From Acetatifactor sp. (GTDB taxonomy: Bacteria > Bacillota > Clostridia > Lachnospirales > Lachnospiraceae), in NCBI GenBank assembly GCA_016290775.1, contig JAEEVF010000001.1, forward strand, positions 620,001 to 684,000: a DNA stretch of 64,000 nucleotides. The letters run 5' to 3'. The translations under genes and the position numbers were made by a program. The first letter of the stretch is position 1; each line of letters opens with the position of its first letter. The notes below the pieces were generated by a model, which was not told the DNA's origin, did no database searches, and saw only the letters and a list, made by a program, of their open reading frames with translations. Below, piece after piece: positions 43,256 to 51,900 of the stretch.

Positions 43256-44929
43256 TTATTCGACGGAAATCAAGTAATAATAGATCGGTTGACCTCCATT
43301 TTGAAGCTCGATGTCGAGATTCGGATTGGCCTTTGCCACCTCGTTGCGCATCGCCTCAGCGTCCTGTGCACTTACGTCACTTCCGTAGTAGATGCTGATG
43401 AGCTCGGAATCAGGATCGATCATCGCCTTAACGGTCTCCAAAACGACTTCCGTAAGCTCCTTGCCGTTAGCGAGAATGCCGTCATCACCGACACCCATGT
43501 AATCGTCTTTTTTGATCTCCTTGTCATCGATCACGGTGTCACGAACGGCATACGTGATCTGACCGGTTTTCACCTTGCCGATCTCGCTGATCATCACTTC
43601 CTCGTTTTCATCCACGGAGGATCCGTCCATGTAATTGATCACGGCCGTGATGCCCTGGGGGATCGTCTTCGTCGGGATCACCAGGAGGTTCTTGTCCGTC
43701 GTCAGCTCAGCTGCCTGACGCGCCGCAAGAATGATGTTCTTATTGTTCGGAAGGACAAAAACGTTTTCCGCATTGACCATTTCCACGGCGTCCAGAATGT
43801 CAGCCGTGCTCGGGTTCATGGTCTGTCCGCCTTCGATCACGTGATCCACGCCAATGCTCTTGAAAATCTCACTAAGGCCTTCGCCTGCGGAGATTGCAAT
43901 GAAACCAACCTTCTTGGGCGGCTCCTTGGGCTTCTTTACTTCCTTTGCCTTTTGCTCTTCTGCCTTCTGCGCTTCCTTGAAAAGCTTTTCCTCATGCTCA
44001 AGACGCATGTTGTCGATCTTCATGTTCGTGAGTTGCCCGAACTTTAAGCCCTTCTGGATCGCGAGACCGGGATCGTTCGTGTGTACATGAACCTTTACAA
44101 CCTCACCGTCGCAAACGCAAACGATGGAATCGCCAATGGATTCAAGATAAGCCTTGAAATCCATTTCAGTCTTGATGTTGAAATTCTTGTTTAAGAGAAT
44201 GATAAACTCAGTACAATAACCAAATTTGATGTCTGCTTCCGACTGGCCTGCACTTGTTTTCTTTTCATCGCTCGGCGCGTTGTCAGAAACTGTATAGCTG
44301 ACTTCCTTGCCACAGAGTGCATCATATGCGCCCGAAAGCACTTCGATGAGTCCCTGTCCGCCCGAGTCCACTACGCCTGCCTGCTTTAGTACGGGAAGAA
44401 GCTCCGGGGTCTGGCTCAAAACATATCTGCCGTGCTCAAGCACCTGACCGACAAACTCTGCCAGGTCGGTAACGCCTGCGGCGGAAAGCTCTGCGGCTTT
44501 CTCGGAAATGCCTTTTGCAACGGTAAGAATAGTGCCCTCCTTGGGCTTCATAACGGCTTTATATGCCGTCTCAACGGCCTTTTCACAGCTTTCGGTGATG
44601 ATCGCAACGTTTAATTTGTCATAGGTCTTGATCACCTTGGTAAGACCGCGGAACAGCTGGGACAGGATCACGCCCGAGTTTCCTCTTGCGCCGCGAAGCG
44701 ATCCGCTCGAGATTGCCTTGCAAAGTGCTTCCATGGAAGGAGCCTCTCCAAGTGCGGTTACTTCCTTTGCCGCTGACATGATCGTCATCGTCATGTTTGT
44801 ACCCGTGTCTCCGTCAGGTACAGGGAATACGTTCAGCTCATTGATGTATTCCTTTTTACTCTCCAAACACTTCGCACCGGCTAAAAACATCTTGGAAAGC
44901 ATTTTAGCATCGATTTCTTGGTAAGACAC
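43256..44929 (-). CDS. fakA: DAK2-domain fatty acid kinase FakA-like protein
   Basis: A 557-residue protein with an N-terminal DhaL/DAK2 kinase domain (about 5-200: NVFPVPDGDTGTNM, SLRGARGNSGVILSQ and GGQGLIEVLSGAY), a central domain and a C-terminal DegV-like domain (about 320-557). FakA phosphorylates fatty acids held by FakB, feeding exogenous fatty acids into phospholipid synthesis. I choose the GTG at 44929 because AAGGAGG lies 8 nt upstream; the in-frame ATG at 44950 contains that site and overlaps asp23. asp23-fakA is the conserved yloU-yloV pair. Confidence 0.93.
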   Translation of the reverse strand: MSYQEIDAKMLSKMFLAGAKCLESKKEYINELNVFPVPDGDTGTNMTMTIMSAAKEVTALGEAPSMEALCKAISSGSLRGARGNSGVILSQLFRGLTKVIKTYDKLNVAIITESCEKAVETAYKAVMKPKEGTILTVAKGISEKAAELSAAGVTDLAEFVGQVLEHGRYVLSQTPELLPVLKQAGVVDSGGQGLIEVLSGAYDALCGKEVSYTVSDNAPSDEKKTSAGQSEADIKFGYCTEFIILLNKNFNIKTEMDFKAYLESIGDSIVCVCDGEVVKVHVHTNDPGLAIQKGLKFGQLTNMKIDNMRLEHEEKLFKEAQKAEEQKAKEVKKPKEPPKKVGFIAISAGEGLSEIFKSIGVDHVIEGGQTMNPSTADILDAVEMVNAENVFVLPNNKNIILAARQAAELTTDKNLLVIPTKTIPQGITAVINYMDGSSVDENEEVMISEIGKVKTGQITYAVRDTVIDDKEIKKDDYMGVGDDGILANGKELTEVVLETVKAMIDPDSELISIYYGSDVSAQDAEAMRNEVAKANPNLDIELQNGGQPIYYYLISVE

Positions 44930-44942
44930 AACAAAATCCTCC

Positions 44943-45305
44943 TTAATCAATCACTCTCACACCTTCGACAAAGATGTTGATTTTTTCTACTTCAAGACCG
45001 GTAAACTGCTCGACCTTGTACTTTACGTTGCCGATGAGATTGTCTGCAACTGCAACAATGCTGACACCATAAGCAACGATCACGTGGAAGTCCAGAATCA
45101 GCTTATGATTTGCGCTGAAGGACACGTTGATGCCCTTACTTAAACTGTCAAACTTTAAGATGCGAACGAGGCCGTCGCGCACGTTGGCAACCGTCATTCC
45201 AACGATACCAAAGCATTCCACTGCAACGCTGCCTGCATATTGCGCGATGACGTCTTGATTAATGGCAATACTGCCCATGTGAGTATCAATCGAAGAATTC
45301 TTCAT
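44943..45305 (-). CDS. Asp23/Gls24 family envelope stress-response protein
   Basis: A 120-residue Asp23 (YloU-type) protein: GSIAINQDVIAQYAGSVAVE, FGIVGMTVANVRDGLV and VDFHVIVAYG-like LDFHVIVAYGVSIVAVADNL, ending VEKINIFVEGVRV. Members sit at the membrane and are linked to envelope stress; exact function is unknown. It precedes fakA in the same unit, the usual yloU-yloV order, and is divergent from rpmB. Confidence 0.93.
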   Translation of the reverse strand: MKNSSIDTHMGSIAINQDVIAQYAGSVAVECFGIVGMTVANVRDGLVRILKFDSLSKGINVSFSANHKLILDFHVIVAYGVSIVAVADNLIGNVKYKVEQFTGLEVEKINIFVEGVRVID

Positions 45306-45447
45306 AGAGTCACCATACCTTTCCGTTTCCGATTTGAAGATTCCTTGACAGCTAAACGCTATCTATAACACTATAACGTCTTTTTCCGAAAAAATAAAGT
45401 TCAAATCATAAAAATATGGGTTTTTTGAAAAAAAAGTATTTTTTTGC

Positions 45448-45476
45448 TTGCTTTTCTAAGCGGTATCTGTTATTAT
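45448..45476 (+). promoter_or_regulatory. Candidate rpmB promoter
   Basis: TTGCTT (45448-45453), a 17-bp spacer and TATTAT (45471-45476), followed by a 60-nt leader. The rest of the 232-bp rpmB-asp23 gap is very AT-rich with long A and T runs and no other feature I can support. Confidence 0.55.
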
Positions 45477-45537
45477 AACACTGTTGTGAAAATTCGCGAC
45501 TTGAATTTGTGAGATCGGTCAGACAGGAGGTGTCAGG

Positions 45538-45723
45538 ATGGCTAAATGTGATATTTGTGGCAAGGGAGTACATTTTGGTAACAACGTAAGCCACTCTCAT
45601 AGAAGAAGCAATGCGATTTGGAATTCGAACGTAAAGAACGTTAAGTGCAAGGTTAACGGCGTATCGAAGAAGCTCCATGTCTGCACCAGTTGCTTACGCT
45701 CCAACAAAGTAGAAAGAGCTTAA
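45538..45723 (+). CDS. rpmB: 50S ribosomal protein L28
   Basis: A 61-residue L28 of the short Gram-positive type. Two CxxC pairs (CDICGKG and CTSCLRS) indicate the zinc-binding form. Motifs HSHRRSNAIWNSNVK are typical. AGGAGG lies 7 nt before the ATG. It is transcribed alone on the + strand from its own promoter and ends at a strong terminator, divergent from asp23 as in Bacillus. Confidence 0.97.
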   Translation: MAKCDICGKGVHFGNNVSHSHRRSNAIWNSNVKNVKCKVNGVSKKLHVCTSCLRSNKVERA

Positions 45724-45734
45724 ATCAATCAAAC

Positions 45735-45765
45735 AAAAACGGGTTGGAATTCCAGCCCGTTTTTT
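45735..45765 (+). terminator. Terminator of rpmB
   Basis: Stem AAAACGGG-T-TGG with CCA-G-CCCGTTTT around AATT, then a T-run. The A-run upstream may let it also act on gerW transcripts. Confidence 0.9.
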
Positions 45766-45818
45766 TGTTGCTTTTTTCTGCTTGGTTTTATGAAAAACAT
45801 ACTCCGTCAAGGAGCTTC

Positions 45819-46238
45819 CTAGTTCTCCTCTTCCTGCGGGAATGCTGCGTCCAAAGCCTGCTCATCAGAAACTTCTTCAGTAGCCTTATCCTTCTTCTTA
45901 TCAAGGAATTTGTCCACCATGTCAGGCACCATGTCCAAAACCTTGGTAACGGTATCCTGGTTCTTTACGTTTACAAGCTTTACGCTTCCATTCTGAATGA
46001 CCAAAACTGCGGAAGGGGTCATCTTACCGCCAATACCGCCGGCACCAGATCCCTTTTGCTTCTCGCCATTGCTTCCGGAACCTGCGCCAACGCCAAAGGT
46101 TACGTCAACCAGCGGAAGGATAATGGTATCCCCGATCTTAGTAGCCTCACCAACGACGGTTTTCGTTGAAAGAACGGAATTCATGCCGGCAAGCAGAGAT
46201 TCCACCACGCTTTGAAATTGATTGTCATTTGTTGCCAT
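45819..46238 (-). CDS. gerW: GerW/YtfJ family spore germination protein
   Basis: A 139-residue GerW (YtfJ) protein, required for normal spore germination in Bacillus. Family core: VVGEATKIGDTIILPLVDVT, the Gly-rich GVGAGSGSNG, GGIGGKMTPSAVLVIQNGSV, and MVPDMVDKFLDKKK. The ATG at 46238 follows GGAGG by 6 nt; an ATG two codons earlier abuts the site. Its partner ytfI-type gene (DUF2953) lies directly upstream, the conserved pair. It suggests a spore-forming lineage. Confidence 0.93.
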   Translation of the reverse strand: MATNDNQFQSVVESLLAGMNSVLSTKTVVGEATKIGDTIILPLVDVTFGVGAGSGSNGEKQKGSGAGGIGGKMTPSAVLVIQNGSVKLVNVKNQDTVTKVLDMVPDMVDKFLDKKKDKATEEVSDEQALDAAFPQEEEN

Positions 46239-46259
46239 GTCCATCCTCCATTCTGCGCT

Positions 46260-47288
46260 TTATGCGCCCTCTTCCGATTTATTTTTTTCGTTTTTATGTG
46301 CTTTCCACTTTTTTCGAAGGATCTTGAAACGCTTGTCCAAAAGGATCCGAAGCGCATCCCAGATCACCGTAAATAACATAAACCAGCCTTTTACGAAGAG
46401 CTCTCCTTCCAAGATCTTCCGTTCAAAATCCGGCGTAAAGGTAAATACCTTAAAGCGCTTTGGATAAAGTGACCTTAGAACCGTATATCCGCCATAAACA
46501 TATCCCGTAACGTCAGGTGACGCTGCTCCAAAGAGGATTCTCCCTCTGATCTTTCTTGGGAAAAGGTTTTTAAGTAGGTGCAGCACCTTGGCCAAGGCAG
46601 CCTGGACAAAAGGCTTTGTATTGCCGTCTTCCCAAAGGGCCTTATAAAACTTGATCTCTTCGATCAGTTCACCCACCTTTTCTTTCAGCGGCTTCTTTGT
46701 TCCGGGCTTTTTATTCTCGGACTTTTTTTCTTTCTTCTTCTTTTTTCCGAACTTATGGCCTTCCTGCGCAGGTTTGTCTGATTCTGATACAGTTTCACTG
46801 GCATTCGAGGTTGTGTCTGCTAATTCTGAGGTAGTCTCAGTATCTCCGGGAGCCTCTTCGCTTACTTCTGAAGGCTGCTTAGCATCTCCTGATCCATGTT
46901 CGCCCTGCGTCACATCCTGCATCGTCTCGTTTTGATCAAGCTCATCTTGCGCTGTCTCGCTTTGACTTTCAGGCTTCGCATCATCTGCTGGAGGTTCTTG
47001 CCCGTTGCTTTGCATGCTTTTTTTCGTTGGCTTTTTCTTTTTTTTGTCAGAATCTTTCTTTCCCAGAATGGAAAACCACAAGACTTTGAGCGTCGGCGTT
47101 GCCGGCTTTGGCAAGGTCATGAAAAATCTCACGAAACCAAAGAGCCAGCGCACGCGAACCGTGACGTCCTTTTTTTCTTCGCTGAGTTCTCCACTGACCT
47201 CATAAGAAATCGGAAAGAACAATAACAGCAAGATCACGGCAAGCAGAAATATGAGTATTCCCAAAAGTATGCGGCCTATGACTGCCAT
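46260..47288 (-). CDS. DUF2953 domain-containing protein (YtfI-like)
   Basis: A 342-residue protein with an N-terminal membrane segment (about 5-27) and DUF2953 sequence split in two parts: RVRWLFGFVRFFMTLPKP near residues 48-65, and LVKGWF-like/RKIRGRILFGAASPDVTG with YVYGGYTVLRSLYPKRFKVF near 240-290. Between them (about 78-200) lies a low-complexity Lys- and acidic-rich insert. In Bacillus the homologue ytfI pairs with ytfJ (gerW), as here. AAGGAG lies 8 nt before the ATG, which overlaps the 3' end of the preceding gene. Confidence 0.88.
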   Translation of the reverse strand: MAVIGRILLGILIFLLAVILLLLFFPISYEVSGELSEEKKDVTVRVRWLFGFVRFFMTLPKPATPTLKVLWFSILGKKDSDKKKKKPTKKSMQSNGQEPPADDAKPESQSETAQDELDQNETMQDVTQGEHGSGDAKQPSEVSEEAPGDTETTSELADTTSNASETVSESDKPAQEGHKFGKKKKKEKKSENKKPGTKKPLKEKVGELIEEIKFYKALWEDGNTKPFVQAALAKVLHLLKNLFPRKIRGRILFGAASPDVTGYVYGGYTVLRSLYPKRFKVFTFTPDFERKILEGELFVKGWFMLFTVIWDALRILLDKRFKILRKKWKAHKNEKNKSEEGA

Positions 47289-47596
47289 TCACAAAACTCC
47301 TTCAAATTGCAATCCTTTCGGATGGAAAGACAATCCTCAGTGATCTTGATGATCAAGGCTACTGCATCCTCATGATCCTTAGCGACACCGACAACCCTGA
47401 CAACGTGATCGGCATAATATCCCTGCGCCAGATATCTTGAAGAGATCACTTCCAGCTGGTCAGTCCCTCCGCGTGGCAAAGTCAAAAGAAAAACATTCGA
47501 TAAAAGCGGGGTTTCGAGAATTTGCTCCTTTGCTTTCTCAAAATCCTTTTCGCGCATGGATTCCCCAAGATAAAGATTTGGAGAAAACTCGATCAT
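47276..47596 (-). CDS. Conserved hypothetical protein
   Basis: A small cytoplasmic protein of about 106 residues (MIEFSPNLYLGESMREKDFE to LKEFCEWQS). I do not recognise a named domain. It has no signal peptide or membrane segment and alternates helices and strands. The ATG at 47596 is preceded by AAGAAG; an upstream in-frame ATG at 47656 would overlap the NUDIX gene. It is in an apparent operon NUDIX-hypothetical-DUF2953-gerW, with overlaps on both sides. Confidence 0.7.
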   Translation of the reverse strand: MIEFSPNLYLGESMREKDFEKAKEQILETPLLSNVFLLTLPRGGTDQLEVISSRYLAQGYYADHVVRVVGVAKDHEDAVALIIKITEDCLSIRKDCNLKEFCEWQS

Positions 47597-47624
47597 CCTT
47601 TGCTTCTTTACGCGAAAAAGTTCT

Positions 47625-48080
47625 TTAACCTTCAAGCCTGTGAATACCCCACGCATTGTTTTTCTTTAATTCCTGATATTCCGCATATGCTTTTTCCAAA
47701 ATCTGCTTTTCGTTCGCAAATTTCAGCAAATGATAGGCTTCATGATATTTATAAAAGCCGGAATCCATAAAGAATTCTTCTTTTTGCGGTTTGCTATAGT
47801 AGCTGTCCGCCATCATCAAGTACCAATGAACTTCTTTTTCTACGACATCCTCGGGCACGGTAAAGGTGTACTCACTCTTACCGACGTATTTTACGATCAC
47901 GGCTTTCGAACCAGACTCTTCCAATACCTCGCGAAGCGCCGTCTGAGGCCACTCCTCTCCCTCTTCTACTGTTCCTTTGGGGAGGACCCAGCCTTCATAC
48001 TTGTTTCGCACGTTTTTGTACAAAAGAAGGATCTTGCCGCGAAAAATCACGACCCCGCCACAGCTTGTTGCTTCAATCAT
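47625..48080 (-). CDS. NUDIX hydrolase
   Basis: A 151-residue NUDIX-fold hydrolase. The NUDIX box is GTVEEGEEWPQTALREVLEE followed by SG, with the metal-binding REVLEE glutamates intact. The start (MIEATSCGGVVIFRGKILLL) is typical of YtkD/diadenosine-polyphosphate-type enzymes, but the substrate is unknown. The ATG at 48080 has AGGAGG 7 nt upstream; a 10-residue longer frame is rejected. First gene of the operon ending in gerW. Confidence 0.9.
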   Translation of the reverse strand: MIEATSCGGVVIFRGKILLLYKNVRNKYEGWVLPKGTVEEGEEWPQTALREVLEESGSKAVIVKYVGKSEYTFTVPEDVVEKEVHWYLMMADSYYSKPQKEEFFMDSGFYKYHEAYHLLKFANEKQILEKAYAEYQELKKNNAWGIHRLEG

Positions 48081-48154
48081 TGCAATCCCTCCTGTCGGCG
48101 TAACACACAACCTATGTCTAGTATAGTCTAAATCAACGCTCTATGCAAGGTTTT

Positions 48155-48997
48155 TTATAGTGCGCCCCGCTTTTCGTGGCCCGTGGTATATTCTACCGAA
48201 AAAGGAACGTTCCTTTCCCACAAACCAAGAAGAAAATACGACAGAACTTGCACGGCTTCCCGTTTTCCTTCCGTGGTCAAAGCGATGCGAAGCAATATGT
48301 CGTCTGCATACTTTGAAAGGCTTCCGTGAAGGGATAAGGGCAAGGAATTATATATCACGTTGTAGCAATGCGTGCAGTTTCGATAGACCGGAAAGTCCTT
48401 CCCCATTCTGTCGCGTAGTTTGAAGCTTTCATTGGGAGGCGCCGGACAATTTCCGTTTGTTTTTGCAACGCAATTGGCCGTCACCATCATGGGAATCCTT
48501 CCATAGACAACTTTTTCCCACAAAAACGACATTTTAAGCATCTCTTGCAGTTCTTCGCGTCGAAGTTCCAGAGGGAGGCAGCCTCCTGAAAGGAGATTTC
48601 CCCACTCTTCCACGGCCTTTGAATTCCATAAATAAAGATTATGATCTCCATAAAGCTTTATTTGAGAACTTTTTTCATCAAAGAAACCTGCAGCCTCGAG
48701 ATTTCCGATCAAAACGCCTTGAAACATGGACGATCCGTTAGTTAAGTTTGAAACACGCTCCAAATAGGCTGTATCGCCTTTACGTAGGATCTTTGGAAGC
48801 TCTAAGATCCATTCCGCTTCGGGGACGAGTTCCTTGACCGACTGGCAAATGGATAGGATATCTTCATCAAAGGCAAGGTCAGCGTTTAGATAAACCCGCG
48901 AAATCGGTAAGTCCGCATTGTTTTCTGTAATTTCTTTTAAGGCGAGAAGATGCTCTTTGTTCAAAAGTGAAACATTAAAATGCTTTTGATCAGGCAT
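48155..48997 (-). CDS. Separate C-terminal module of a U32 peptidase-type protein
   Basis: A 280-residue protein that matches the C-terminal part of long U32-family proteins (those with a DUF3656-like middle) rather than a stand-alone known family. It has RVYLNADLAFDED, YLWNSKAVEEWG, LPLELRREELQEM, and Cys-rich TANCVAKTNGNC with YRNCTHCYNVIYNSLPLSL. Such proteins act in hydroxylation of 23S rRNA or tRNA (RlhA/TrhP group), where cysteines may bind a cluster. It overlaps the upstream U32 gene by 8 bp and has AGGAGG 9 nt before its ATG, so it looks like a natural split. Confidence 0.82.
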   Translation of the reverse strand: MPDQKHFNVSLLNKEHLLALKEITENNADLPISRVYLNADLAFDEDILSICQSVKELVPEAEWILELPKILRKGDTAYLERVSNLTNGSSMFQGVLIGNLEAAGFFDEKSSQIKLYGDHNLYLWNSKAVEEWGNLLSGGCLPLELRREELQEMLKMSFLWEKVVYGRIPMMVTANCVAKTNGNCPAPPNESFKLRDRMGKDFPVYRNCTHCYNVIYNSLPLSLHGSLSKYADDILLRIALTTEGKREAVQVLSYFLLGLWERNVPFSVEYTTGHEKRGAL

Positions 48998-50288
48998 TAC
49001 GGATCACCTCCTCCAAAGCCGATACGGCCCTTCTTCGAAGTTCATTTAGGCTCTTTAGGGAATAAAACACTGCTCCCTCGATCTCGACGGTTGCATCCTC
49101 TTCTTTTTCGAGGCAAAAACTGCTTTCGCCAAGCTTGGAGAGTTGTTTTATCACGCTTTCCTTTGCGAGAGGCGCACTTTTGGCCTGCTCCACCACGTCG
49201 CCTTCCACAAACGCAAAACAGTCAGGATCGGATGCATCGCAGATCCAAACGCCCGCAGGCTTCCCTGCGCTTAAGAAAGCCTTGATCTGTACGGGGATCC
49301 TTTTCTTGTCTGAAATGAATTCATTACGAATGTTTTCCAGAAGCTTTTCGTCACTTGCCGCATAGGCAGGGCTGCAAAGCGTGATCATGGATTTACCGTT
49401 CTTTTCGTGATAATATCCCGTCCCAAGCTCCGTTCTCACATAGAGATGAGAAAGATTCTCCATGTCCTTTTTCGAGACGGATACCTTTCCTGTCTCAAGA
49501 TATTGATCAATGTATCTTCGATAATATGCCGTGACGCCTGCAACATATTCCGGTTTTTTCATCCTGCCTTCGATCTTAAGGGAGTCGATGCCGGCGCCTA
49601 TCAGCTCCGGCAGAATGGAAACCGTACACATGTCTTTCAGGCTTAAGGGATAGCATTCCGCTCCTGCCTTTCCGTCATGAATGATACGATAAGGGAGCCT
49701 GCAGGGCTGCGCACAACGGCCGCGATTACCGCTTCTGCCGCCAAGGATTGAGCTAAAAAGGCATTGACCGGAATAAGAATAACACATCGCGCCGTGAATA
49801 AAGGTCTCTAATTCCATGCCACTTTCCCGTTTAAGTTCGCGGATCTCATCCAATGACAACTCTCTTGCGGGAACGATGCGTGATGCCCCCATTTTTTTAA
49901 GGAGTTTTGCGCCATAAGCACCAGTCACGCTCATTTGTGTGCTTGCATGCAAAGGAAGCTCAGGAAAGGTTTCGCGTATGCATCGCAATACCCCGAGATC
50001 TTGCACGATCACGCCGTCAAGGCCCTCTTCCACGTAAGGTCTTAGGAAGGCTGGTAAGGTATCAAGCTCCTCTTCCTTGAGCAGCGTATTGACGGTAAGA
50101 TATATTTTTTTGTGAAAGAGATGGGCATATTGCAGGCATTTTCTTAATTCATCAGTCGAAAAATTGTCTGCATAAGCCCTTGCGCCAAAACGATCTCCGG
50201 CAAGATAGACTGCGTCTGCGCCGGCATTGATCGCGCCATAAAAGCTTTCCGCATTACCCGCAGGAGAAAGCAATTCCACTTGTTGCAT
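48990..50288 (-). CDS. U32 family peptidase (tRNA/rRNA hydroxylation type)
   Basis: A 432-residue U32-family protein: VELLSPAGNAESFYGAINAG, GADAVYLAGDRFGARAYADN, LHASTQMSVTGAYGAKLL, and the U32 signature FIHGAMCYSYSGQCLFSSIL followed by GRSGNRGRCAQPCRLPY. Members of the group (TrhP, RlhA) take part in RNA hydroxylation with prephenate-linked chemistry; others are collagenase-like. The specific role is unresolved. AGAGG precedes the ATG. The C-terminal extension (about 330-432) joins into the next gene's region in homologues. Confidence 0.9.
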   Translation of the reverse strand: MQQVELLSPAGNAESFYGAINAGADAVYLAGDRFGARAYADNFSTDELRKCLQYAHLFHKKIYLTVNTLLKEEELDTLPAFLRPYVEEGLDGVIVQDLGVLRCIRETFPELPLHASTQMSVTGAYGAKLLKKMGASRIVPARELSLDEIRELKRESGMELETFIHGAMCYSYSGQCLFSSILGGRSGNRGRCAQPCRLPYRIIHDGKAGAECYPLSLKDMCTVSILPELIGAGIDSLKIEGRMKKPEYVAGVTAYYRRYIDQYLETGKVSVSKKDMENLSHLYVRTELGTGYYHEKNGKSMITLCSPAYAASDEKLLENIRNEFISDKKRIPVQIKAFLSAGKPAGVWICDASDPDCFAFVEGDVVEQAKSAPLAKESVIKQLSKLGESSFCLEKEEDATVEIEGAVFYSLKSLNELRRRAVSALEEVIRNA

Positions 50289-50352
50289 CTGCTTGCACCT
50301 CTTCCATGGATCAGCGTTTGGTTTTTCGTACCTGATCCAAATTCGTTCTTTG

Positions 50353-50381
50353 AAAAAAGCTGCCCGTGATGCGGACAGCTT
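50353..50381 (-). terminator. Terminator after zapA
   Basis: On the - strand, AAGCTG-T-CCG with CGG-G-CAGCTT around CATCA, then TTTTTTC. It lies at the zapA stop. Confidence 0.8.
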
Positions 50382-50385
50382 TGGT

Positions 50386-50787
50386 TTATTTGTTCTTTAA
50401 TTCCGTTTGCAGCTGAAAGATCGTGCGTCCCTGTTCATCACATTGCGTCTGCAGATCCTTCACCTGATTCTTGGCATTGTCCAGCTGGATCTGACAGGAA
50501 ACAAGCTCATGCTTCAGATCAGTATATTCCTTCTCCTTGGACTGCATTTCAGCTTCCAGGATTGCAATCTGACGCTTTGCCTTGAAATAATCATCAGCGA
50601 TGTTTAACTGAAGCAAAACGCCTTGCGTATCGATAGATTGCTTTCGAAATCCGTCCAAACGATTATATTCATTGATCTTGTTGTTGATATAGGTCGCAAC
50701 CTTCTGCAGATACTCTTCGCTTTCATATCCGCTAAGCTTTAAGACCTTACCGCCGATCAAAACTTCCGTAGCTGTTTTGGATGCCAT
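50386..50787 (-). CDS. zapA: Cell division protein ZapA
   Basis: A 133-residue ZapA that crosslinks FtsZ filaments. The N-terminal globular domain (about 1-60: TATEVLIGGKVLKLSGYESE with EYLQKVATYINNKINEY) is followed by a coiled coil (about 60-133: FKAKRQIAILEAEMQSKEKE). Length is longer than the Bacillus protein, with an extended coil. It is a single-gene unit with its own promoter and terminator. Together with SepF (791) the window carries two FtsZ regulators. Confidence 0.93.
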   Translation of the reverse strand: MASKTATEVLIGGKVLKLSGYESEEYLQKVATYINNKINEYNRLDGFRKQSIDTQGVLLQLNIADDYFKAKRQIAILEAEMQSKEKEYTDLKHELVSCQIQLDNAKNQVKDLQTQCDEQGRTIFQLQTELKNK

Positions 50788-50837
50788 TTTGCGTACCCCT
50801 TACCCATTGTTTTTGCATAAACAAACATTCCATGAAC

Positions 50838-50866
50838 TATTATAACTGAATGTTTGACTATAGACA
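50838..50866 (-). promoter_or_regulatory. Promoter of zapA
   Basis: On the - strand, TTGTCT (50861-50866), a 17-bp spacer and TATAAT (50838-50843). Confidence 0.75.
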
Positions 50867-50902
50867 AGAGTTTTCGCACAATTTTGGCCGCAAGCTTCCA
50901 AA

Positions 50903-51889
50903 TCATGGCAGAAGGTGTTTATAGGCATGGTCCGTTACGACTCTTCCGCGGGGCGTTCTGTTGATGAAGCCATTCTTGATCAGATAAGGCTCGTAGACGT
51001 CTTCGATGGTTCCCGCATCCTCTCCAATTGCGGCTGCAAGGGTATCAAGGCCCACGGGACCGCCCTCAAATTTGTCGATCATGGTCATGAGGATGTTTCG
51101 GTCAATGCGATCGAGCCCCAGCTTGTCCACGTCCATGAGGTCTAAGGCCGTCCTGGCCACGTCCTCCGTGATGATGCCTTCATATTTCACCTGCGCAAAG
51201 TCACGAACGCGCTTTAGGATCCTGTTGGCAATTCTCGGCGTTCCGCGGCTTCTCTTTGCCATTTCCCTGGCACCGTTCGGATCGATCTCAACTTCCAGGA
51301 TCTTTGCGGAGTGCATGATGATCTGCTGCAGTTCTGCGATCTCATAAAATTCCAGATGATGGATCATGCCAAAACGATCACGTAGCGGTGCAGACAAAAG
51401 ACCTGCCCTTGTAGTCGCGCCAACCAAGGTGAACTTGGGAAGGTCCAGGCGCACGGAACGCGCTGAGGAACCCTTACCGATCATGATGTCGATACAATAA
51501 TCTTCCATTGCAGGATAAAGGACTTCTTCCACCTGGCGGTTTAAGCGATGGATCTCGTCGATGAACAAAAGATCCCCCTCTTCCAGGTTGTTAAGGATCG
51601 CCGCCATTTCCCCGGGTTTTTCAATTGCCGGACCACTGGTCACGCGAAGGTGCACGCCCATCTCATTGGCAATGACGCCTGCCAGAGTTGTTTTACCAAG
51701 TCCGGGAGGGCCATAAAGGAGCACGTGATCCAAAGCGTCTCCTCTTTGCTTGGCCGCCTCAATATAAATCTTTAGGTTTTCTTTGATCTTTGACTGTCCG
51801 ATGTAATCCGCAAGACACTGGGGCCTAAGGGAGCCTTCGAGTTTTACGTCCTCTTCGGTGGCAGAGGTTTCGATCATTCTTCTGGCCAT
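50903..51889 (-). CDS. ruvB: Holliday junction branch migration helicase RuvB
   Basis: A 328-residue AAA+ motor that, with RuvA, drives branch migration. Walker A is in [18 protein letters not shown], Walker B in [16 protein letters not shown], and sensor 1 in [20 protein letters not shown]. The C-terminal winged helix ends with [16 protein letters not shown]. The ribosome binding site overlaps the ruvA stop codon. The operon is under a LexA box, so it is SOS-inducible. Confidence 0.98.
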   Translation of the reverse strand: MARRMIETSATEEDVKLEGSLRPQCLADYIGQSKIKENLKIYIEAAKQRGDALDHVLLYGPPGLGKTTLAGVIANEMGVHLRVTSGPAIEKPGEMAAILNNLEEGDLLFIDEIHRLNRQVEEVLYPAMEDYCIDIMIGKGSSARSVRLDLPKFTLVGATTRAGLLSAPLRDRFGMIHHLEFYEIAELQQIIMHSAKILEVEIDPNGAREMAKRSRGTPRIANRILKRVRDFAQVKYEGIITEDVARTALDLMDVDKLGLDRIDRNILMTMIDKFEGGPVGLDTLAAAIGEDAGTIEDVYEPYLIKNGFINRTPRGRVVTDHAYKHLLP

Positions 51890-51900
51890 GCCTGCCCCTC

